In this document: positions 55,281 through 64,000 of the stretch, in pieces
How positions within the stretch are numbered: position 1 is the first letter of the stretch
Layout: each line of letters starts with the position of its first letter
Source of the DNA: Candidatus Melainabacteria bacterium
GTDB lineage: Bacteria > Cyanobacteriota > Vampirovibrionia > Obscuribacterales > Obscuribacteraceae
Reading direction: 5' to 3'
Assembly (NCBI GenBank): GCA_016716405.1
Contig: JADJWK010000001.1
Coordinates: 1,054,001 to 1,118,000, forward strand
Length of the DNA: 64,000 nt
Notes under the pieces: model-generated
What the model saw: the letters and a program-made list of their open reading frames with translations, nothing else
Told to the model about the DNA's origin: nothing
Database searches by the model: none
Translations under genes and position numbers: made by a program

Positions 55281-55505
55281 TACTTCTAGACTATCTGCTC
55301 CACAATGCTTAAGGAAAGGGTCTCTGTCTCACTCTCCAGATGGTCCAAAGTTGACCACTGCGGGCGAATGACGATGAAGAAGATTGAAATCTCAGAGCGA
55401 ATTGACAAATTAAAGAAGCTAGACAAGGTAGAATTATCGTCAATCGACGTCATCATGGATCTCTCAAGAATAGAATTTCCGAGCTCGAGAGCTAACATTG
55501 ATTAG
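55209..55505 (+). other. Frame-shifted remnant of the DnaG C-terminal domain
   Basis: From about 55213 a different frame gives RTLTEILFKVEEVRKQITSS, which fits a primase C-terminus better than the listed one. A third frame continues with NVVLLDYLLHN. A second open stretch (55305-55505) reads LKERVSVSLSRWSKVDHCG and later ISERIDKLKKLDKVELSSID. At least three indels in 300 bases would be needed to join them. The region may be poorly sequenced, or may be a decayed gene end between dnaG and rpoD. Confidence 0.55.
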
Positions 55506-55531
55506 CACCTGATCTTGGAGCGGAGACACTA

Positions 55532-56602
<1,071 letters not shown>

Positions 56603-56640
56603 AGCCTCACCGGATACGGTGCTGCCATTGAGCCGCTCGG

Positions 56641-56940
56641 CTACCAGCCCTCGTCTTCCGGGAGCCACTCGAGAATTTCCGGTGGGCGCCTGATCTCCTC
56701 GAGCATCTCGTAGAGGCTAGAAGACTCCTGGGCCCGCACGGCTTTCAGCGGGACCGCCAGGACTTTGACAGTCACGGCTCGTGAGCCCAGCTCGATATGG
56801 ATCGAATCGCCTTCCTTGATGTCTGTGGATGACTTTGCCGGCCGGTCATTGACATAGACCCGCCCCTGATTGCAGGCCATCTGGGCAACGGTCCGGCGTT
56901 TGATCAGCCGGGAGACTTTCAGCCATTTGTCCAGTCGCAA
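56641..56940 (-). CDS. rqcP: S4-domain RNA-binding protein, RqcP-like
   Basis: TTG start with GAGGAG upstream. The 99 residues begin with the S4 domain MRLDKWLKVSRLIKRRTVAQ, QGRVYVNDRPAKSSTDIKEG, then an acidic C-terminus. The length and sequence match RqcP (YabO), which helps RqcH add alanine tails on stalled ribosomes, and the related Hsp15. No rqcH gene is in the window. It begins 16 bases after the TPR gene stop. Confidence 0.9.
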   Translation of the reverse strand: MRLDKWLKVSRLIKRRTVAQMACNQGRVYVNDRPAKSSTDIKEGDSIHIELGSRAVTVKVLAVPLKAVRAQESSSLYEMLEEIRRPPEILEWLPEDEGW

Positions 56941-56956
56941 TTTCTTCTCCTCGAGT

Positions 56957-57898
56957 TCATTTGTGCTTGCCTGTCCAGTCCGGTATGAATGAGAAAGGTA
57001 CCAGGTCTTTATCGAGATCGGCTATCACCGCGCGGTCTTTGCGGGCTCTGGCTTTCTCGCCGAGCTTTTCGTATACCCGGGCGCGACCCTCGTACAGGGG
57101 TCTGTGGTTGGGCGCCACGGCAATGCCGGCGGTGTAGTCGTCCACGGCTGCTTTGAGCTCGCCGAGATTCTCGCGGGCCAGGGCTCTGGACTGGAAGCTC
57201 TTGTAGTCCCTGGGATTGTGCTTGATCATCGCGTCATAATCCACTATCGCCTTTCGCCAGTCCTTCAAGATGGACAGTATCGCTGCTCGTTTGAACCGGT
57301 AACTCATGCCTCCCGGCGCCAGGGCGATGGCCCTGTCCAGCATTGCTACCGATTCCCGGTATTTTTTCTGGTGCATGAGAATCCTGGACTTTACGTAGTA
57401 TGCGGAATCCATAAGGGGCTGCTTTGCAATTACCGAGTCGATGTTCTGCAGAGCTTCTCTATCCCTTCCCAGGTTATGGAGGCAGGCGGCCAGATGGTAA
57501 CGACAGTCGGCGCAGTCTGGATCGAGTCTGACGGCTCTGTCCAGTTGCTCGAAGGCGAGCCTGTCCTCGTCCATGCGACCGTAGACTACTCCGAGCATCA
57601 TACGAAGCCTGGCATCCTTCGGAAAGCGCTTAACTGCCTCCCTGCCGAAGTCGGCAGCGGCATCGAGAGTCTCTTTCCGGTCGCTGAGCAGATCGAGCTT
57701 CTTTACCCAGAGCCGCGCGCGCTCGGGATGTTTTTCGATCTCTCTGGTGATCGCGTTCAGCTTGGCTGTCTTGCTGCTGGTGATTCCGGGAGCCTTATCG
57801 CCTGCCAGTCTCGACGGGTGCGACTGGCAGAGCGCGGGCTCGCCTGAGGCGGCAAGCATGATGAAAGCAAGGAGAGTTCCGGGGAAGCGCTGCATCAT
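56957..57898 (-). CDS. Secreted TPR-repeat protein
   Basis: A signal peptide (LLAFIMLAASGEPALC) precedes 290 residues with about six TPRs: ERARLWVKKLDLLSDRKETL, DARLRMMLGVVYGRMDEDRL, ADCRYHLAACLHNLGRDREA, SAYYVKSRILMHQKKYRESV, SYRFKRAAILSILKDWRKAI and RPLYEGRARVYEKLGEKARA. It is an adaptor of the cell envelope. It lies directly before rqcP on the same strand. Confidence 0.88.
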   Translation of the reverse strand: MMQRFPGTLLAFIMLAASGEPALCQSHPSRLAGDKAPGITSSKTAKLNAITREIEKHPERARLWVKKLDLLSDRKETLDAAADFGREAVKRFPKDARLRMMLGVVYGRMDEDRLAFEQLDRAVRLDPDCADCRYHLAACLHNLGRDREALQNIDSVIAKQPLMDSAYYVKSRILMHQKKYRESVAMLDRAIALAPGGMSYRFKRAAILSILKDWRKAIVDYDAMIKHNPRDYKSFQSRALARENLGELKAAVDDYTAGIAVAPNHRPLYEGRARVYEKLGEKARARKDRAVIADLDKDLVPFSFIPDWTGKHK

Positions 57899-58084
57899 TG
57901 CATTGTATTACAGACGCGGAGCCGGAGAAGCTCGCCTGGCCATTCTCTTGAAAAGCGGGAAGATTGAGCACGCTGGCGAGAGAGTATAGAATCAGGTATT
58001 CTTTTTCAATGGCGAATTCTCCACGATTCCAGCCAGGTGACCTTGCTCCAATTTTTGATAACAGCCTTTGCGAAAGGCAACCAT

Positions 58085-59485
58085 ATGCGGTTACGAACGG
58101 GCCTTTTCGTCTTCCCGGGGATTCCGGGCATGCTTGTCGGCCTGACTATCCTCACTTTCCTGGCCGGATGCGGCGCCAAGCCGGAAGAGGAGGACACCCA
58201 TAGCAAGACCATCTCGGGACCCCGGGTGCTGAAAGTCTCGGATGATGTCATGAAGAGGCTGGATGTCAAAACCGAGGTCGTTGAAAAGCGCCCGGTGGCT
58301 GTGCCCCTGCACCTCACCGGCAGGATCGAGCCCGATATCCAGAAAGAAGTGGACCTGAGCACGAGAATAGCCGGGAGAATCAGCGATATCTTCGTGCTTC
58401 CCGGCGAGCACGTGCAGAAGGGGCAGCGTGTCGCCCTGGTGGATAGCCAGGAGATCTCGGATCTGCAATCCCAGCTTATCGAGGCACGCTCCAAGCTGAC
58501 CGTAGCCGAGCTTCACCAGGAGCGGGAGCGCCAGATCCTCGATGAGCTCATCAAACGTCCCACCGAGCTCATCAAAGCCCGGGCCACTTTCAATTCGGCG
58601 AAAGTGCAGAAGGAGCTTGCTGAGACCGAGTTCGACCGGATTCAGGGTCTCTACAAGGAGAAGATCGCAGCCGCCAAGGACTTCGTCACCGCCAAGGCGA
58701 ACCTCGCCAAGGCCCAGGTCAACTTCGATCAGGCCCAGGCCAATCTCCAGCGCGAAGAGCATCTCTACAAGAATCGCGCCATGCTCAAGCGCGATTTTCA
58801 GCTTGCCCAGGCGGAAGCCTCCCGGGCTCGCAACCACGTCAATATGCTCAACCAGAGGCTCAACTTCCTGGGCTGCGGCCAGCATATGCTCGACGAAGTC
58901 GTTTCCACAGGCAAGATCGTCGGCTCGATCCAGCTGACGGCGCCGATAAGCGGCGTGGTCACCTACAGGGACGTGTCGGTGGGGGAGCTGGTGCAGCCGG
59001 ACCGGGTGATTTTCACAATCAGCGATATGTCCACTGTGATGCTCAGGGTCGATCTCCCGGAGTCCGATCTCAAGCGGGTAAAACTGGGCGATCGTGTGAA
59101 GATTCGCCTGGCCAGCTATCCCGATGAGCTGTTTCAGGGAGTGGTTAGCTATATCAGTGTCATCGTCGACCAGGCTACTCGTACCGTGGCTGTGCGAGCC
59201 CGGCTCGAGAACAAGGACGGTATCCTCAAGAAGTTCATGTTTGCCGAGATCGAGCTCGAAGGGGCTCCGGAAGTGGTGCTTGCCTGCCCCAAAGACGCCA
59301 TTCAGGAGCACGGCGGCGAGAAGATTGTCTTTGTCAAAACCGCTGAGGGCTTCGAGGAGCGGCGGGTGAAAGTCGGCTTCGAGGGCGAGCGCTTCGTCCA
59401 GATCAAGTCTGGCCTGGGGGAGGGCGAGGCTGTGGCCACCCAGGGCAGTCTCATGCTCAAGACCGAGATTACCTATCAGCACTGA
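58085..59485 (+). CDS. RND efflux periplasmic adaptor (membrane fusion protein, CusB/CzcB-like), lipoprotein
   Basis: ATG 58085 has AAAGG nine bases away; the longer frame to 58037 adds no motif. The lipobox is LTFLAGC. The hairpin carries LSTRIAGRISDIFVLPGEHV and QRVALVDSQEISDLQSQLIE, then a long coiled coil (FDRIQGLYKEKIAAAKDFV, LAKAQVNFDQAQANLQREEH) and the barrel with LTAPISGVVTYRDVSVGELV, VFVKTAEGFEERRVKVGF. It links the RND pump to an outer-membrane channel. The pump gene starts 12 bases downstream. Confidence 0.93.
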   Translation: MRLRTGLFVFPGIPGMLVGLTILTFLAGCGAKPEEEDTHSKTISGPRVLKVSDDVMKRLDVKTEVVEKRPVAVPLHLTGRIEPDIQKEVDLSTRIAGRISDIFVLPGEHVQKGQRVALVDSQEISDLQSQLIEARSKLTVAELHQERERQILDELIKRPTELIKARATFNSAKVQKELAETEFDRIQGLYKEKIAAAKDFVTAKANLAKAQVNFDQAQANLQREEHLYKNRAMLKRDFQLAQAEASRARNHVNMLNQRLNFLGCGQHMLDEVVSTGKIVGSIQLTAPISGVVTYRDVSVGELVQPDRVIFTISDMSTVMLRVDLPESDLKRVKLGDRVKIRLASYPDELFQGVVSYISVIVDQATRTVAVRARLENKDGILKKFMFAEIELEGAPEVVLACPKDAIQEHGGEKIVFVKTAEGFEERRVKVGFEGERFVQIKSGLGEGEAVATQGSLMLKTEITYQH

Positions 59486-59497
59486 AGAGAAACAAGC

Positions 59498-62400
59498 GTG
59501 ATCGAGAAGCTCATTCAGTTTGCCATGACCAACCGCCTGTTGACTGCGGCAGCGGTGGTCGGGATTGCCTGTCTGGGCCTTTACTGCATGCTCAGTCTCT
59601 CTGTGGACTCTTTCCCTGATGTGAGCAATGTCCAGGTCCAGATCATCACCGAGCCGGAGAGCATGGCCAGCGAGGAGGTGGAGAGTCTGGTCACTTTCCC
59701 CATCGAAAACGGCATGAACGGCCTGCCCAAGGTCCAGAAGATCAGGAGCAATTCCAGTTTCGGAATGTCGGTGGTGACCGTCATCTTCGATGACGATTGC
59801 GATGTCTACTGGGCTCGCAATATAGTCAATATCAGGCTCGGCCAGATCGAGCTGCCTCCGGGAGTGCCCAAGCCGCTACTGGGTCCAGTAGTCTCCACCT
59901 TCAGCAATGTCTACAACTACTATCTCGAGAGCAGCACCCACGACAAGACCGAGCTGCGCACCATCCAGGACTGGCTGGTGGCCAGGCGCCTGCGGGCGGT
60001 GCCCGGGGTCGGCAATGTCGTCAGCTATGGCGGTTTCGTCAAGCAGTATCAAGTGCTGGTCTCGCCTCCGTCTTTGAAGGGATACGGAATAACTCTGAGA
60101 GAAGTGTCTCAGGCTCTCGCCTCGAACAATGTCAACGCCGGGGGCAATTTCATCGTCCGGGGCGGTGAAGAGGTGATCATCCGGGGACTGGGCTTGATCG
60201 AGACGGTTAGAGACATCGAGAATATCGTTCTCAAAGAGGTGGACGGCGTACCGGTGAAAGTCGGGCAGGTCGCCAGAGTGATCGTCGGACCGGCTTTCCG
60301 CCGGGGCTCGGCATCCATGAACGGCGAGGGCGAAGTGGTGACCGGCATGGTACTGACCCGGAAAGGCGTCAACAGCAAGGCCGTTGTCGAGCGTGTCAAA
60401 GAGCGGATCGCCGAGATCCGCAAAGAGCTTCCTTCCGGTGTCACTCTCCATCCGTATTATGACCAGACGCATCTGGTCGAGATGACCATCGAGACGGTGA
60501 AAGAGATCCTCCTGTTCAGCGGCGGTCTCGTGATCGTGGTCCTCTTCGCCGTGCTTCTCGATATCCCCAGCGCTCTCATAGTTTCGGTGATCATCCCGCT
60601 GTCGCTTCTTTTCAGCTTCATGCTCATGAAAGTCACCGGTCTATCGGCCAACCTCATGACGCTCGGAGCCGTGGATTTCGGTGTCATCGTGGATGCCGGG
60701 GTGGTGATGGTGGAGAATATCTTCCGCCACCTGGCGGAGGCCAGCCACGGGGGCAAGAAGCCCGAGAACCGCTGGGCGATTGTTCTCAATGCAGCCCAGG
60801 AAGTCGGCAGGCCGATCGTTTTCGCCATCGCCATCATCGTGGCTGTCTATCTTCCCCTTTTCACTCTGGAAGGCGTGGAAGGGAGGATGTTCCATCCGCT
60901 AGCTCTCACCTTCATCTATGCCCTGGTGGGGGCGCTTCTCTGCTCCCTGACGCTTATTCCGCTTCTCTGCTTCTGGTTCATGAAAGGACCGATCGTCGAG
61001 CGTCAGAGCCCCATCGTCAAAGCCGGAAAGCGTATCTGCAGCCCCGGGCTCTATCTGTCCATGAAGTATCCCAAGCTCACCATCGCCATCTGCGTGGCGA
61101 TGCTGGTTTTCAGCCTCTGCCTGGTGCCGTTTCTGGGATCGGAGTTCATACCCAGCCTCGACGAGGGCTCGATTCTCCTGCGCACCAAGCTGGCGCCCAG
61201 CGTCTCCCATATCGAGTCCATGCGGGTGATTACAGCAGTCGAGAAAGCCATGCGAGAATTCCCCGAGACCGAGGTGGTGGTCTCTCGAATCGGTCGCTCG
61301 GGCATGGGCGGGGATCTCGAGGGTGTGGACAATGCCGATATCTATGTCGGGCTGATACCGAAGAGCAAATGGACCACGACCCATGATAAAGAAGAGCTGG
61401 TGAATCTCATGGCCAAAAAGCTCGATGATATTCCCGGTCTGATCTACAGCTTCTCCCAGCCCATAGGCGATATGATCGACGATCTCATCGCCGGTATCAA
61501 GGCCGACCTGGGGATTAAAGTGTTCGGCGACGATCTCGAGAAGATCGACGCCATCGCCTCGGAGATCGAGGCTATCATCAAAGATGTGCCCGGCGCCGCC
61601 GATATACAGAGGGAGCACATACTCGGTCTGCCCCAGCTCAATATCAAGCTCAATCGCGATGTCATCGCGCGCTACGGGCTCAATGTCGCGGACATCCAGG
61701 AGATCATCGAGACGGCGGTGGCAGGCCGGGTGGTTACCGAGGTGATCGAGGGCACCAAGCGATTCGGTTTGCTGGTCCGCTTTCCCTATCGCCTGCGTGA
61801 CACTCTCGAGGATATCGAATCAATTCCGGTAGAGACCGCCGGGGAGGCCAGAGTGCCTCTCAAAGCCCTGGCTGATATCAGCATGCCCCGTGGCACGGTG
61901 ATGGTCAACCGCGAGGACGGCCAGCGCCGCACAGCGGTCCTGGCCAATGTGCGGGGGCGCGATCTCGGTGGTTTCGTGGAAGACTGCCAGGCCCGAATCA
62001 ATGAGAAAGTGAAGATCCCGAAAGGCTACCATATAGTCTGGGGCGGACAGTTCGAGAACCAGCAGCGGGCCATGAGCCGTCTTGCCATAGTGGTGCCGGT
62101 GGTGCTTCTCCTGATCTTTATACTGCTTTTCGCTTCATTCAATTCTTTGAAGAACGCCGGGTTGATCATGCTCAATGTTCCCTTCGCCATGGTGGGCGGC
62201 GTTATCGCTCTTTTTATCTCGCAACAGCCCCTTTCGGTGCCGGCGATCATCGGCTTTATCGCTCTGTTCGGCGTGGCGGTGCAGAACGGCGTGATTATGG
62301 TCAGCTATATCATGCAGCTTCAGGAGCGGGGCTTGCGGGTCAAGCATGCTGCCATCGAAGGGGCCAAAGTGCGCCTGCGCCCGGTGATGATGACAGCGCT

Positions 62401-62578
62401 TGTAGCGATCATGGGTTTGCTTCCGAAGATCTGGTCCACAGGCACCGGCGCCGAAGTGCAGCGTCCCCTCGCCACAGTGGTGCTCGGCGGTCTGGTCACC
62501 GCGACTTTCCTTACTCTCATCGTGCTCCCGACGATCTACTCGCTGATCAACAAAGACGAGCATATCCACGGGGTCTGA
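59498..62578 (+). CDS. Heavy-metal (HME) RND efflux pump, CzcA/CusA type
   Basis: GTG start, 1026 residues, 12 helices in the RND pattern. HME features include TFPIENGMNGLPKVQKIRS, SSFGMSVVTVIFDDDCDVYW and VDFGVIVDAGVVMVENIFRH. The last holds the acidic residues of the proton path and lies in helix 4; Zn-type CzcA usually has DFGxxxDGA. Helix 12 area reads TGTGAEVQRPLATVVLGGLV. The pump takes metal cations or other substrates from the periplasm. No outer-membrane channel (TolC-like) gene is next to it. The metal cannot be told. Confidence 0.94.
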   Translation: MIEKLIQFAMTNRLLTAAAVVGIACLGLYCMLSLSVDSFPDVSNVQVQIITEPESMASEEVESLVTFPIENGMNGLPKVQKIRSNSSFGMSVVTVIFDDDCDVYWARNIVNIRLGQIELPPGVPKPLLGPVVSTFSNVYNYYLESSTHDKTELRTIQDWLVARRLRAVPGVGNVVSYGGFVKQYQVLVSPPSLKGYGITLREVSQALASNNVNAGGNFIVRGGEEVIIRGLGLIETVRDIENIVLKEVDGVPVKVGQVARVIVGPAFRRGSASMNGEGEVVTGMVLTRKGVNSKAVVERVKERIAEIRKELPSGVTLHPYYDQTHLVEMTIETVKEILLFSGGLVIVVLFAVLLDIPSALIVSVIIPLSLLFSFMLMKVTGLSANLMTLGAVDFGVIVDAGVVMVENIFRHLAEASHGGKKPENRWAIVLNAAQEVGRPIVFAIAIIVAVYLPLFTLEGVEGRMFHPLALTFIYALVGALLCSLTLIPLLCFWFMKGPIVERQSPIVKAGKRICSPGLYLSMKYPKLTIAICVAMLVFSLCLVPFLGSEFIPSLDEGSILLRTKLAPSVSHIESMRVITAVEKAMREFPETEVVVSRIGRSGMGGDLEGVDNADIYVGLIPKSKWTTTHDKEELVNLMAKKLDDIPGLIYSFSQPIGDMIDDLIAGIKADLGIKVFGDDLEKIDAIASEIEAIIKDVPGAADIQREHILGLPQLNIKLNRDVIARYGLNVADIQEIIETAVAGRVVTEVIEGTKRFGLLVRFPYRLRDTLEDIESIPVETAGEARVPLKALADISMPRGTVMVNREDGQRRTAVLANVRGRDLGGFVEDCQARINEKVKIPKGYHIVWGGQFENQQRAMSRLAIVVPVVLLLIFILLFASFNSLKNAGLIMLNVPFAMVGGVIALFISQQPLSVPAIIGFIALFGVAVQNGVIMVSYIMQLQERGLRVKHAAIEGAKVRLRPVMMTALVAIMGLLPKIWSTGTGAEVQRPLATVVLGGLVTATFLTLIVLPTIYSLINKDEHIHGV

Positions 62579-62637
62579 AGTTTGACCGTCTCGAGAGCAG
62601 GATTTCAATGGTGGGTGCCCGGCGGGAGCGGGAAAGC

Positions 62638-64000
62638 TCAGCGGGTGCGGGAAAGCCCGGCTAAGCGGGCTTCGATCTCCCGGGCCTGGGATGTGCGACC
62701 GGTGCCGTTGAGAAAGGCGCTGTAATCCCTCAGGGCTGCCAAATGGCTTTCGCTGCCGGCGCCCACGTGTCTTTCGGCTAGCTCGATTGCTTTTTCGAAC
62801 AATCGCTCGGCATCTTCATTGCGCCCTTCGTGCTGGGCCAGGCGTCCATTGTTCGCCCATATGGTCACCATCACCGGGCTCGATTCGGGCAGGCTCTTTT
62901 GACCGAGGGCGAGAGCCCGCTGCCAGAGCGGCTTGGCCTCGGCGATCTTTCCCTGGGTCACTTTGATCACGGCCAGTTGATTGAGAGTTACAGGAAGGGC
63001 TGGATCGCTTGCTCCCAGCCATTTCTCCTGGAGGTCGAGGACTTCCTGCTCCAGGCGCTCGGCGGTCTTGTAGTCCCCGAAGGAGAGGAACTCCCGGGAT
63101 TTGTCGCTGAGCTTCCCGGCACGGTCGACTGCCTGAGGGAGCGAGTCCGCCTTCGGAAGCGCTCCGTACCAGTCCGATCTGTCCTGGACCACGTCGATGG
63201 TCCCTGAGACCGCCGAGCGAAGCAGAGCGCGTATCTGATTGTCGACTTCGTCCTTCTTCTTATACTGACCCGTCCTGGCATAAACTTTCGAGAGTTTCGA
63301 GAGTGCGTCCATCTTGAGCTTGTTGCCGCTGACCTGATCTTTATCCTGACCGGCGATAGAGAGAGCTTTGCGATAAGAGCTCTCGGCCATGGGGAAAAGG
63401 GAGGCATCGAAAGCGGTATCACCATCTTTGATGAATCTCGCGAATTCAGGGCTCTGCACCAAAGCAGGGCTCTGCACTAAAAATGGATTGGCCACAGTCA
63501 GGCACAGAGCCGCTATGCCGATCACCAGCAGGCTGGCTACGCCTGTCTTGAGATTGAGCCATCTTCTCAGTCTTGATTGCCGGTAGAGAGCCAGGGAAGA
63601 AGGGCTGTCGCCTTTCAGAAAACGGTCTGCGTCTCTTGCCATTTCGCTTATGGACTGGTAGCGGTCTTCCGGGTCCTTGGACAGTCCCTTGTAGAGAATG
63701 GATTTCAGGGTTTCAGGAAGATTTTTCTGATCAAGTGCCGGCGCCTCGCTTACATGCATCATCAGGAGCTCGATAGACGACTCGGCGATGAAGGGCGGTT
63801 TGCCGACGAGCATCTCGTAGAGCACGCATGAAAGTGAATAGATATCCGAGCGTTTGTCCACCTTCTGTCCCCGGCATTGCTCCGGGCTCATATACTTGGG
63901 CGTGCCGAAGATCTCGCCGGTGGATGTCAGATCCGGACCGGTGTCGTCTTCTCTTGCCAGGCGCGCGATTCCGAAGTCGACTATCTTCAGGGTGCCGGTC
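62638..64000 (-). CDS. Ser/Thr protein kinase with C-terminal TPR region, partial
   Basis: The window cuts the N-lobe; 453 residues remain. They start with LKIVDFGIARLAREDDTGPD and FGTPKYMSPEQCRGQKVDK, then RSDIYSLSCVLYEMLVGKP and DRYQSISEMARDADRFL. A membrane helix (LLVIGIAALCLTVANPFLV) separates the kinase from a periplasmic part with several TPRs (SYRKALSIAGQDKDQVSGN, VTLNQLAVIKVTQGKIAEA, LFEKAIELAERHVGAGSES). It is a PknB-like receptor. It converges on the RND pump with a 59-base gap. Confidence 0.93.
   Translation of the reverse strand, partial: TGTLKIVDFGIARLAREDDTGPDLTSTGEIFGTPKYMSPEQCRGQKVDKRSDIYSLSCVLYEMLVGKPPFIAESSIELLMMHVSEAPALDQKNLPETLKSILYKGLSKDPEDRYQSISEMARDADRFLKGDSPSSLALYRQSRLRRWLNLKTGVASLLVIGIAALCLTVANPFLVQSPALVQSPEFARFIKDGDTAFDASLFPMAESSYRKALSIAGQDKDQVSGNKLKMDALSKLSKVYARTGQYKKKDEVDNQIRALLRSAVSGTIDVVQDRSDWYGALPKADSLPQAVDRAGKLSDKSREFLSFGDYKTAERLEQEVLDLQEKWLGASDPALPVTLNQLAVIKVTQGKIAEAKPLWQRALALGQKSLPESSPVMVTIWANNGRLAQHEGRNEDAERLFEKAIELAERHVGAGSESHLAALRDYSAFLNGTGRTSQAREIEARLAGLSRTR

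Noticed and set aside
55305..55505. Independent 66-residue gene between dnaG and rpoD
   Set aside because: It has no ribosome-binding site and its start continues the frame-shifted primase C-terminus, so I treat it as part of that remnant.
58091..59482. Long minus-strand open frame (463 codons)
   Set aside because: It is antisense to the RND adaptor gene, with a composition typical of a reversed frame.

Overview
The window looks like a chromosomal segment of a moderately GC-rich Gram-negative-type bacterium. I infer, without being able to search, a non-photosynthetic relative of the Cyanobacteria (Vampirovibrionia/Melainabacteria, probably Obscuribacterales). The reasons are several Ser/Thr protein kinases with zinc-ribbon, TPR or LRR additions, many secreted proteins of unknown family, a Flp/Tad pilus locus, and an HME-type RND efflux pair that implies an outer membrane. 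No rRNA, tRNA, CRISPR array or phage was found. The only mobile element is a group II intron.

Layout. 1-12.8 kb is an envelope/sugar region: a partial ABC ATPase, a GT2 dolichyl-phosphate-sugar-synthase-like transferase, three polytopic GT-C-like membrane proteins (one frameshifted), an FAD oxidoreductase of the UGM/protoporphyrinogen-oxidase type, a predicted outer-membrane barrel, a Bcp peroxiredoxin, and a protein made of four MshEN-like modules. 13.4-16.7 kb is a tight minus-strand set of HTTM, DUF362 and terpene-cyclase-like genes with 14-bp overlaps. 17.2-24.5 kb is the Flp/Tad locus (flp, cpaB, tadZ, tadA, tadB, tadC), with the prepilin peptidase convergent at its end. 24.5-27.3 kb holds RidA and three unknown secreted proteins. 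27.6-34.5 kb holds tsaD, zinc-ribbon and FHA proteins, two unusual proteins (one with a degenerate J-like region and an MshEN-like module), a phosphohexomutase and an FtsB/DivIC-like protein. 34.6-37.3 kb holds a Lys/Ala-rich secreted protein whose terminator is followed directly by a probable class C group II intron. 37.4-46.3 kb holds a CPBP protease, a HEAT-repeat protein, a predicted beta-propeller, a remarkable FtsH-like protease with three AAA+ modules, two thioredoxins and a fasciclin protein. 46.5-53.2 kb holds a sensor kinase, a broken zinc-ribbon/kinase/LRR gene, murQ and a dihydropyrimidinase. 53.4-58 kb is dnaG-rpoD, an RqcP-like S4 protein and a TPR protein. 58-64 kb is the efflux adaptor and pump, and a kinase-TPR gene cut by the window edge.

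A recurring theme is reading-frame breaks, mostly at short homopolymers (about 2312-2332, 43433-43437, 49175-49178, 49981-49989, and several in 55195-55505). Indels in a long-read-derived assembly explain most of them best. The G9 tract in the kinase gene could instead be phase-variable. The most interesting biology is the triple-AAA+ M41 protease, the four-fold MshEN array, and the structured leader in front of the Flp pilin.
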